Assembly (NCBI RefSeq): GCF_016908565.1
Contig: NZ_JAFBED010000001.1
Coordinates: 186,001 to 250,000, forward strand
Length of the DNA: 64,000 bases
Reading direction: 5' to 3'
From: Sutcliffiella tianshenii
Lineage (GTDB): Bacteria > Bacillota > Bacilli > Bacillales > Bacillaceae_I
Both the position numbers and the translations under genes were made by a program. Under the pieces are notes generated by a model. That model saw only the letters and a program-made list of their open reading frames with translations. It ran no database searches and was not told where the DNA came from. This document shows positions 36,598 through 44,142 of the stretch, piece by piece. Positions within the stretch are counted from its first letter, which is position 1, and each line of letters opens with the position of its first letter.

Positions 36598-36951
36598 CTA
36601 ATTCCTCTTGTCATAATACATCCCATCAATCGAAACACCCGCATAAGCCTGCCCATAAGCCTTCGCCGTCTTCTTCGATTGCTGGATCTGACCCCACTCC
36701 TGCTTGAGCTGCTTTTGGAAAGCTTCAAGTTTTGGAGTGATCCTCTGGCTCTTATCGGCCACCTTCCGTCCGAGAGCTTGCTCACTGTCGGTAAATGGAG
36801 GTGACAGCTTCTTCAGCAGCGCTTCCCGTACTTGGAGCGCTTTGTCTATCTCTGCAATGTACGTGTCACGCTCTTCTTCTGCAGGAAGATCTTTTTCCAA
36901 TAGAGCAAGAAGGTGTGATGTCACCTTATCCAAATCCTCAACTACCGTCAT
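36598..36951 (-). CDS. fliT: FliT-like flagellar export chaperone
   Basis: FliT in B. subtilis is a small helical chaperone encoded after fliS, thought to handle the filament cap FliD. This 117-residue protein is close in length (113 in B. subtilis), mostly helical, and has the expected position. Its ATG overlaps the fliS stop (TAATG), giving translational coupling. The longer reading from 37011 lies inside fliS. Sequence similarity is weak, so the call rests mainly on position and size. Confidence 0.7.
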   Translation of the reverse strand: MTVVEDLDKVTSHLLALLEKDLPAEEERDTYIAEIDKALQVREALLKKLSPPFTDSEQALGRKVADKSQRITPKLEAFQKQLKQEWGQIQQSKKTAKAYGQAYAGVSIDGMYYDKRN

Positions 36952-37355
36952 TACGCCTGTCCACCCTGCGTAAAGGCCTGCTGGCGGTTCGTTTGGATAA
37001 CCTGCTTCCATGTATCGCGGAATTCCGTCATCAGCGCTTCGACTTCTGCGATGATCTCCGAGTCGTTTTTGATATTTGCCTCGATCAGGCGGCGGTTCAT
37101 ATAGTCGTACATGGATAACATCGATTTTGAGACTTCTAGATCTGTGTTTAACGTCACCATGAGCTCCTGGATGATTTTCTGCGCTTTTATTAGATTCGTA
37201 TTTTTAAGTTCAAGGTTCTTCTCTTCCATCCCTTTTTTCGCCAGCCTCATAAACTTCAAAGCTCCGTTATATAGCATAAGGGTAAGTTCACCCGGGGTGG
37301 CTGTTGAGACGGCATTTTGTTGATATGCCTGGTATGGGTTATTGATTGCCATCAT
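36951..37355 (-). CDS. fliS: Flagellin-specific export chaperone FliS
   Basis: FliS binds the C-terminal D0 region of flagellin and prevents polymerisation in the cytoplasm before export. The 134-residue protein begins with the classic NPYQAYQQNAVSTATPGELT and LMLYNGALKFM, and is a four-helix bundle along its length. GGAG lies 6 nt before the ATG at 37355. It follows fliD by 18 nt. Because its target is the flagellin C-terminus, the two alternative hag 3' ends described below would each present a FliS site. Confidence 0.93.
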   Translation of the reverse strand: MMAINNPYQAYQQNAVSTATPGELTLMLYNGALKFMRLAKKGMEEKNLELKNTNLIKAQKIIQELMVTLNTDLEVSKSMLSMYDYMNRRLIEANIKNDSEIIAEVEALMTEFRDTWKQVIQTNRQQAFTQGGQA

Positions 37356-37373
37356 TGAACACTCCTTTTACGG

Positions 37374-39128
37374 TCACCCATTGTTGTAGAATTGACTCAT
37401 TAGTTGCATGGATTGGTTATTGGATATGTTGATTGCTTTTTCCATGGCTGTGAATTGGCGCCAGTAGCGTGATTCTTTTTGTTGGAGGCGCATTTCGAAT
37501 GTTGAGATACGTTTGTCTACATTTAACAGTTCTCGACCGATGGTGAATTGTTGGTTATTTCGAGATGTATTCCCTGCACGTGCTTCTATTTGTTGTATGG
37601 TTGCTCCAACTGATTCTCTTAACCTTCTTGCAAGGCCTTGTGAAGAATTATCGGAACCAGTAGCAGTGAATAGTTCCATAACTGAGGAAGGGTCCTTTTC
37701 AATAGCTTGACGGAGCTTTTCTTCATTAATGTTTAACTTCCCACCATCTCTATAATTTACACTTGTTGTAATGCCAATCTGAGCCAATTGATTAAATACT
37801 CCGCTTGCACCAGCTAATGGTTCATAGAAGTTAGATCGCATTTTCCCTAGACCTGATGTCAGGATGGAATCATTTTTCAATAGTCCGCTTTTAGCCTTCT
37901 CTTCCCACTGCTCTATTTGCTTTTCTGATAGTGATTCCCGCTCTTCGTCTGTTAAAGGTTTGAAATCGCGATAGACGGCTTGGGAAGTCTTTTCACTTAT
38001 TTTCGTGATTAGCTCATTATATTTTTCTATATAGTTTTTAATTGCACCGAACGTTTTTTCGGAATCGTTGTTTACTGTAATGGTTGCAGTCTCTGGCATA
38101 TCTTCTTTTAAAGTAATCGTTACTCCGTTAATAGAGAATGTATTGGACTTCCTTGTTGTACTAATTCCATTAATATCTAATGTTGCACTCTGCCCGGTCT
38201 GCTCAGTATCATCCAACTTGAGGTAGTCTTTAAAAAATCCGTCAGAAATTGCAAAAGACTTACCATCCACTCCCACTAGTGCTCCTGCGTCTTTTCGGGT
38301 CATTTTTAATTCCCCTGAATAATCATCGTAAAAAGCAGTTACACCAATTGGGGAAGAGCTTATCTCCGACATTAGCTGATTCATTGTTTTACTACCTGTT
38401 AGGGTAAATTCACCTTTCAATTCCCTTCCAGTTTCATCATAGGTTGTTATAGAAAGGGTTGACTGATAATTCTCGTATGTAAACCCTTGAATAGTGCTAC
38501 CAGCTTCTAATGGTTCTTTAAAGACAAGTCTTCCTGATTTCTCATCTAAGGTTACATCTTCACCAAGATTATAGGTGAAACTCGTAAGACTGCCGTCAAC
38601 CATACGCTGTCCAGTGATAGTGTTGGGCATTTTATTAACATCCACTAACCCATCCAGTTGGATAAAACCGGTTTTACTTTCCAATTCTCCACCTGCATAA
38701 GTTGAGGATGTATTGGTGGTCCAATTATTAAACAAATCCCTTTGTTCCCAAATGCTTTTATCTGAATCAAAGGACGCCCGGTCAGTTATTATCCCGGAGG
38801 AAGACTTTGAACTTGCAGTCGCCAATTGCACATTAGAAATAGTGTAACTACCATTTCCAGCAGTGGAGGAAGCCACCGCAGAAACCTTTGTATTACTGGT
38901 AGTAACCTGTTTCTGTGAATAAGTTCTTTGCAACGTCATGTCAAAGGAAAGATTACGAAAGTCTGTCAAAAGCTTATTCAGTTCCCGGTAATCATCTCGT
39001 TTCCATTCGAGGAGTTGCTTTTGTTGTGTCAATTTATTCATAGGCATACGCTCAGCCTTCATTAAATCCTTCACTATTGTATCGATGTCCATTCCGCTTG
39101 CAAAACCGCTAATTCGCATTTGAGTCAC
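37374..39128 (-). CDS. fliD: Flagellar filament capping protein FliD
   Basis: FliD (HAP2) forms the distal cap that folds exported flagellin into the filament. The 584-residue protein has the N-terminal FliD_N domain (1-100, with RISGFASGMDIDTIVKDLMKAE), a central hook-associated domain and a C-terminal FliD_C domain with MRLQQKESRYWRQFTAMEKA, the family end. It is somewhat longer than B. subtilis FliD (498), probably from variable domain insertions in the middle. It starts 3 nt after flaG. Confidence 0.95.
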   Translation of the reverse strand: MTQMRISGFASGMDIDTIVKDLMKAERMPMNKLTQQKQLLEWKRDDYRELNKLLTDFRNLSFDMTLQRTYSQKQVTTSNTKVSAVASSTAGNGSYTISNVQLATASSKSSSGIITDRASFDSDKSIWEQRDLFNNWTTNTSSTYAGGELESKTGFIQLDGLVDVNKMPNTITGQRMVDGSLTSFTYNLGEDVTLDEKSGRLVFKEPLEAGSTIQGFTYENYQSTLSITTYDETGRELKGEFTLTGSKTMNQLMSEISSSPIGVTAFYDDYSGELKMTRKDAGALVGVDGKSFAISDGFFKDYLKLDDTEQTGQSATLDINGISTTRKSNTFSINGVTITLKEDMPETATITVNNDSEKTFGAIKNYIEKYNELITKISEKTSQAVYRDFKPLTDEERESLSEKQIEQWEEKAKSGLLKNDSILTSGLGKMRSNFYEPLAGASGVFNQLAQIGITTSVNYRDGGKLNINEEKLRQAIEKDPSSVMELFTATGSDNSSQGLARRLRESVGATIQQIEARAGNTSRNNQQFTIGRELLNVDKRISTFEMRLQQKESRYWRQFTAMEKAINISNNQSMQLMSQFYNNG

Positions 39129-39131
39129 CCC

Positions 39132-39476
39132 CTATATCTTCTTATCAACAAATAATCCCATATATTCCGTCATAGCTGCATACATGTCCAAAAACTTTTT
39201 GGAAGGTATCTCTCGGATTACCTCATCTGTTGCAGTATCAACAACTTTTACGAAAAACTCCTTTAACTTATCATGGAGTTCAAAACGGATGGAAACATTG
39301 ACAGGAGTTATGAACTCATTCATTCCTTCGACAATCTTTTCCATTCGCTGTCTACTCAATTCAGGATGCTTCTCCTTTGTTTCTTGAATTAAATTTTCTA
39401 CCTTATGTGAAACTGTCATTTGACCTTGTAATCTAGATGTGTTGTCTATGATGGGCCCTGTGTTTGTAATATTCAT
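39132..39476 (-). CDS. flaG: FlaG family flagellar protein (YvyC)
   Basis: A 114-residue FlaG-type protein. The C-terminal half has the FlaG signature (VSIRFELHDKLKEFFVKVVD, then IREIPSKKFLDMYAAMTEYMGLF). FlaG proteins are linked to control of filament length or capping, but the mechanism is not settled. It is the first gene of the flaG-fliD-fliS-fliT-36202 operon, with a sigma-D-like promoter just upstream. Confidence 0.9.
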   Translation of the reverse strand: MNITNTGPIIDNTSRLQGQMTVSHKVENLIQETKEKHPELSRQRMEKIVEGMNEFITPVNVSIRFELHDKLKEFFVKVVDTATDEVIREIPSKKFLDMYAAMTEYMGLFVDKKI

Positions 39477-39513
39477 GGGGGTTCCCTCCGACTAAAACCA
39501 TATTCTAGTATTA

Positions 39514-39540
39514 TTATCGGTAAATTATGAAACTGATTAA
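39514..39540 (-). promoter_or_regulatory. Sigma-D-type promoter of the flaG-fliDST operon
   Basis: On the minus strand TTAA and ACCGATAA are 15 bp apart, close to the sigma-D consensus TAAA-N15-GCCGATAT, 38 bp before the flaG start. Confidence 0.6.
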
Positions 39541-39553
39541 GTAAAAAAATATA

Positions 39554-39582
39554 AAAAAGACTCTATTTAATAGAGTCTTCTT
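39554..39582 (-). terminator. Terminator of the glycosylation island
   Basis: A perfect AAGACTCTATT / AATAGAGTCTT stem with a T6 run on the minus strand follows the methyltransferase gene and separates it from flaG. Confidence 0.85.
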
Positions 39583-39616
39583 ATAATATTTGTTAGCACT
39601 GCATACTATAAAAGAC

Positions 39617-40678
39617 TTACTTTGGTAACATTTCAATTATTTTATGAAATTGTTCCTTTGCAACAGAATAAATAATTGGATTAATTCTATTTTCTTCACT
39701 AAGTAAAATAGTATACGATTCGATTGCTTTATATAAATCTCCTGATGTTTGATAAATTAACCCTTTCAAAAAATTTTTCTCTGGGCAAACTTTTTCATCA
39801 ATCTGATCTAATGCTTGATAGGCTAAATTAATTTTAGAACCCTCAATTAACTCATATACTTCCATAAATGCGTAATTAGAGACTAATATTTCATCAATCC
39901 TCTTGTTTATCAAAGTAAAGTCAATACTATTTGATAATGAATTATTTAGAAACTGATAATGTCTATTCATTTGAATAACACTTAGTTTCTCAATTGATTG
40001 TTCAAGGGTATTCATCGAATATTTGTGGTCCATATTATTATATTTACAAACATAAATAATGACAAAACCGTTTTCACCTTTTACGATTTTGTCTGGGCAT
40101 TGTGTATATGCCTCAATAATAGAAAAACCGCAATCATTAAGCAAATTTTTTAATTCTGAAGGAGCATAATGTCTATGGTGATAGGGATTTTTGCCTCCTG
40201 GATAAAATGGATTTGCTAAACAAGGAATTACCTCTTCATTAGGAGATGAAATAATTAATATCCCTCCCGGTTTCATGCAACCTGATAACCTTTTTAAAAA
40301 TCCATAGTCGTCTTTAAGATGTTCTATAGTTTCAAAACATGTAACTAAATCATAATCATTATTCGGTAGACTTCCAGAAAAATCTTCTAATAAATCTGTT
40401 TTTAAGTATATATTTTTTTGTGTTTTAAAATTTTCATTCGCCCAATTAATTGCGTGTTCATTAATATCTATACCTACAACACTATTACAGTTGGAATTAA
40501 CAGCAAGATAATATGCACCATAACCAGCACCTGTAGCACAATCTAAAATATTGTCGTCTCTACTAATGTAATTTAAAGCCAATTGATAACGTTCTTTATG
40601 ATCTATAGCTGCTTCGTTAAATGATATTGGATATATTCTTTCCCCGCTTAATAATTCGTTAGTATCTTCCATTAACAA
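39617..40678 (-). CDS. SAM-dependent methyltransferase with C-terminal helical repeat region
   Basis: A 353-residue protein. The N-terminal class I methyltransferase domain (about 30-200) has the SAM motif ILDCATGAGYGAYYL, an acidic motif VVGIDINEHA and a post-motif LVTCFETIEHLKD. The C-terminal 100 residues look like TPR-type helices. Start is TTG at 40678, with AAAGGAG 9 nt upstream. It follows two glycosyltransferase genes on the minus strand beside hag, so it may methylate the flagellin glycan (inference). The island is AT-rich compared with its flanks. Confidence 0.75.
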   Translation of the reverse strand: MLMEDTNELLSGERIYPISFNEAAIDHKERYQLALNYISRDDNILDCATGAGYGAYYLAVNSNCNSVVGIDINEHAINWANENFKTQKNIYLKTDLLEDFSGSLPNNDYDLVTCFETIEHLKDDYGFLKRLSGCMKPGGILIISSPNEEVIPCLANPFYPGGKNPYHHRHYAPSELKNLLNDCGFSIIEAYTQCPDKIVKGENGFVIIYVCKYNNMDHKYSMNTLEQSIEKLSVIQMNRHYQFLNNSLSNSIDFTLINKRIDEILVSNYAFMEVYELIEGSKINLAYQALDQIDEKVCPEKNFLKGLIYQTSGDLYKAIESYTILLSEENRINPIIYSVAKEQFHKIIEMLPK

Positions 40679-40702
40679 ATATATACACTCCTTTGGTTTT
40701 GA

Positions 40703-42448
40703 CTATATTATTCCATAAGCATTACGGGATATTTCTTTTATATTTCCTATAAAATCAGTATGATAAAAAGCGTCTTGTACTACCTCAATTTGATGTAGAA
40801 TTTGTAGTGCTCTATCATTAAAACCGTTATTGAAAAGTAATAACCCGTAGATAAAATATAAGTCAGTGTAATAAGGATATTTTTTAATAGAGGCTTCTAA
40901 TAATTCTTGTAAATCATTATCTTGATTTAATTCAAATAAACATAATGCTATCCATTTAATAAGTATCGAATGTTCTTCCGTGCCTACTTCATAATATCTT
41001 AGCTCATTAATAAATTTATTTAATGCTTCCGAATATCTATTATCTTTATATAAATAAATAATATCTTTATATTTTATATCTAATTCTTGGAATTCCCCTT
41101 TAACTATTATTGGAAGTTTAAGTGGACCACAGAGTCCAATAGGAGTTTTTCGAACAATAAGCTCTTTCCAATAGCACGTGGGTATATCCGGAATTATTTC
41201 TAATTGTACTGGCATCAAGATGGAATCAGATTTTGCATTATTTAGTAAAAACTTTAACCTATCTTTATCACTTTTATTTACTATATCCTTGACATTAAAT
41301 AAGAATTCCCACTCATCATCTAGTTTGTCCTGAGAAAAAGTCTTTTTAGTGGCGATATTCTCATAGAAATTTTTTAATTCATTCAAAATAATAGACCAAT
41401 TAAATTTATTTGCAGTTGTCAATCCATTTGTTATCAAATTATCATATAAATCTTTATCTGAAAGTATTCTGATAATTTTTTCGGAAATTGAATTAATATC
41501 GCCCGGCTCGGCCATTAAGCAATTATATTCGTCTATACCATACTCATTTATACCTAGGTTTCTAGTAGTCACTACAGGTGTACCACTTGCCATCGCTTCT
41601 AATGGAGGTAATGGAAATGATTCATAGTACGATCCACAAACATAAATTGTAGCCTCTCTATATAGTTCTCCTAGTTTCTCTTGAGTTGGATTAATATACA
41701 CTTCTCCTAAAGGGTTTTGCGGTGTAGTTTGAGTTACCCAAGAGAATTTTATATTGAATCCCTTTTCTAGAAGTACATTATAAACTTTTTTCAAATCATT
41801 GATTCCTTTAAACTCGGTTTCTTCTCTACCAACCACTAACATATTTATTTCAGAACCTGATTTAATTGAATTATAGAATATCTCTTCGTTAAGTGCATTA
41901 TGTACTACTAGTGAATCTCTATTAAAATTCACTTTTATTAATTGTGATATTTGGCTGGAGACCGCAAGTATCTCATGCGGTAATTGAATCTGTGAATATA
42001 TTATATTTCTTTTTTCTTCTTCAATTGTTTCCCATTCAAATAAATGGAAATCCCCTTGTTCAAAATATATAACAGGAGCTATACCACTTTCTACACAAGA
42101 ACCTATATGCTCCCAGTAAGTAGCAATTATTACATCACAAATAGGAATATATTTAGAGAGTTCAATTTGAAATGGTGCTTGAATATAGTCAGCTTTAATT
42201 ACAAACCAGTTAGGTTTAGGGAAATGAGATAATAAGGTAACCTTTAATCCTAAGTCAATTAGACCGTTAGCATGTTCTAAAATAACTTTCGTACCTCCAC
42301 ACACACCTACATGGTTTAAAATGTAAACTACGTGAATTTGTTTCTTTCTTCTCTTATCCTCTACAAATAAAGGCTTACTTAAATACTTTAAACTTTTCAC
42401 TCTCTCTTTGTATTCAGAATACCTTAATTCATTTATAAGATTATTCAT
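40703..42448 (-). CDS. GT4-like glycosyltransferase with C-terminal TPR-like extension
   Basis: A 581-residue protein. The GT-B region (about 35-380) has NHVGVCGGTKVILEHANGL at the N-terminal Rossmann fold and YYESFPLPPLEAMASGTPVV with the retaining-GT EX7E-type motif in the C-terminal Rossmann fold. The C-terminal 200 residues contain TPR-like helices (YKDNRYSEALNKF...). The likely role is glycan assembly on flagellin, given the hag neighbour. The donor sugar cannot be read from the sequence. It has 5 nt to the upstream GT2 gene. Confidence 0.78.
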   Translation of the reverse strand: MNNLINELRYSEYKERVKSLKYLSKPLFVEDKRRKKQIHVVYILNHVGVCGGTKVILEHANGLIDLGLKVTLLSHFPKPNWFVIKADYIQAPFQIELSKYIPICDVIIATYWEHIGSCVESGIAPVIYFEQGDFHLFEWETIEEEKRNIIYSQIQLPHEILAVSSQISQLIKVNFNRDSLVVHNALNEEIFYNSIKSGSEINMLVVGREETEFKGINDLKKVYNVLLEKGFNIKFSWVTQTTPQNPLGEVYINPTQEKLGELYREATIYVCGSYYESFPLPPLEAMASGTPVVTTRNLGINEYGIDEYNCLMAEPGDINSISEKIIRILSDKDLYDNLITNGLTTANKFNWSIILNELKNFYENIATKKTFSQDKLDDEWEFLFNVKDIVNKSDKDRLKFLLNNAKSDSILMPVQLEIIPDIPTCYWKELIVRKTPIGLCGPLKLPIIVKGEFQELDIKYKDIIYLYKDNRYSEALNKFINELRYYEVGTEEHSILIKWIALCLFELNQDNDLQELLEASIKKYPYYTDLYFIYGLLLFNNGFNDRALQILHQIEVVQDAFYHTDFIGNIKEISRNAYGII

Positions 42449-42453
42449 TAATT

Positions 42454-44079
42454 TTACCTCATTAATTGTGTTGTTATATTTCTTCTATATTTACGGTTAT
42501 TGAGAATTTGAATAAGTTCCTTATCGTCGTAAACATCGCATTCAATATATAAAGCTCTCAATATTTTTTCTTCCTTTTCATTTATCTTTATTGACTTCCC
42601 CTTAAAAATTGAATCTAATATATTCAGAATAGCTTTCTCTTTACAAATTTCATAAAGAACTGATTTTAAGTAGTTTGAGTCAGACTTTATCGATATATAT
42701 ATTAAATCTATCAACTTAAATACTGGACCATTCAGTATTATATTTATTTCTGTAACACTTTTCTTTGTAAGTTGTTCAGCTATTAAATTAATTTTTTTGT
42801 GTAATAAATAACTTTTCAATTCGATAGATTCCTTTTCGAGAGGAGTTAACTCGTTACTAAAATCCAGCAATAAAATTAATTGTCTTACCTCTAAAATAGG
42901 TACGCTAAGTATGATGGTTGCAAATCTTTTGTATGTCATAGATTTTCTCGTCAATACATTATTATTCAAGAAATTAATTATATCTTCTATTGAACTCTTT
43001 TTTGCTAACAACGTAATAAGCCTAACCCACAAATAGTTATTTTGATCATTTAATGAAATTGCTTTAGAGTAGTGGTGTACCGCTAGGTTAAACTCGTCAG
43101 TTTCTTCATACAATTCTCCTAAATGTCCATGTGGAAGATACTCAAGAAAATCTTCACTAAAATTCGCCTGGAATTTTTCTTTTTTCGCTAAAACATCTTC
43201 AAAAATGAGAATCGCTTTGTTATTCTTTTTTTGATCAAGGTACATCTTTCCTTTTAAATACTTGAAATCTACTAAACTAGGATAAACTTTCATTGAATCA
43301 TTTATTATATTCTTGGCTTCCTGGTGTCTATTAGCTAGTTGAAGAGAACTAATTAACTTTACTAACAATTTTGGAATCCAGTCTGAATTAATACTTTTTT
43401 TCTTTTGAAAACCTTTTTTATAATATGAAATTGCAAGGTCATATTTTTTTAAGGAATAATATTCATTCCCTAAAAAATAATAGTCCATAGGCTCTTTGGC
43501 CCTTTTCATTTTTAATATATTTAGATTTCTTTGAGAATCACGCTTCTTTTTCATATTTGATTCTAAATATCCAGTATGGAAAATTTGAAATGAAGCAATA
43601 CCTCTTACTTCTTTACTATCGGAATGTTTTAACATCTCATGAACACTTCTATAGTAATAAATCATTGAGTTATTTCTATAGATTCGCTCATGATAATTTA
43701 AAGAGGTACCTTCTCCCTCCACTCCCATGAAATTAACAATTTGTGTAATGAATATGTTTTCTTCTACCTCTTTTTCTTCCAAATCCTTTTTAAACATCAT
43801 AAAACTTTCTTTATCAACATACTCATCAGCATCCAGTACAATTATCCACTTTCCTGAAGCTTTAGATGCAGCAAAATTTCTCGCCTTTGAAAAATCATCA
43901 TTCCAACAATAGTCATAAATTTTTTCAGTATATAATGCAGCAACTTTTTTACTGTTATCTGTTGAACCAGTATCAATCACTATAATTTCATCTACAATAT
44001 CTTTAACAGAATCCAAACACCTGTTAAGTACTTTTTCTTCATCTTTTATTATCATACATAGTGAAAAAAATGGCATCAT
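42454..44079 (-). CDS. GT2-family glycosyltransferase with TPR repeats
   Basis: A 541-residue protein starting with a GT-A/GT2 domain (about 1-220): SLCMIIKDEEKVLNRCLDSV, IVIDTGSTDNS, the metal-binding DADEYVD and a downstream acidic region. TPR-like repeats (about 200-400) follow, as in SunS-like protein glycosyltransferases. ATG at 44079 has AGGGG 8 nt upstream. It is the first of three co-directional genes and lies only 25 bp after the hag terminator, whose T-run is short, so read-through from hag is plausible. The best guess is initiating or extending the flagellin O-glycan. Confidence 0.8.
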   Translation of the reverse strand: MMPFFSLCMIIKDEEKVLNRCLDSVKDIVDEIIVIDTGSTDNSKKVAALYTEKIYDYCWNDDFSKARNFAASKASGKWIIVLDADEYVDKESFMMFKKDLEEKEVEENIFITQIVNFMGVEGEGTSLNYHERIYRNNSMIYYYRSVHEMLKHSDSKEVRGIASFQIFHTGYLESNMKKKRDSQRNLNILKMKRAKEPMDYYFLGNEYYSLKKYDLAISYYKKGFQKKKSINSDWIPKLLVKLISSLQLANRHQEAKNIINDSMKVYPSLVDFKYLKGKMYLDQKKNNKAILIFEDVLAKKEKFQANFSEDFLEYLPHGHLGELYEETDEFNLAVHHYSKAISLNDQNNYLWVRLITLLAKKSSIEDIINFLNNNVLTRKSMTYKRFATIILSVPILEVRQLILLLDFSNELTPLEKESIELKSYLLHKKINLIAEQLTKKSVTEINIILNGPVFKLIDLIYISIKSDSNYLKSVLYEICKEKAILNILDSIFKGKSIKINEKEEKILRALYIECDVYDDKELIQILNNRKYRRNITTQLMR

Positions 44080-44103
44080 TAAATACACCCCTGTTTTTGT
44101 AAA

Positions 44104-44132
44104 GAAGCCTATCTCAACAGTGAGATAGGCTT
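44104..44132 (-). terminator. Terminator of hag
   Basis: AAGCCTATCTCA and TGAGATAGGCTT pair perfectly around a short loop. The minus-strand T-run after it is short (TTCTTT), so termination may be partial. Confidence 0.75.
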
Positions 44133-44142
44133 CAAAATATAT

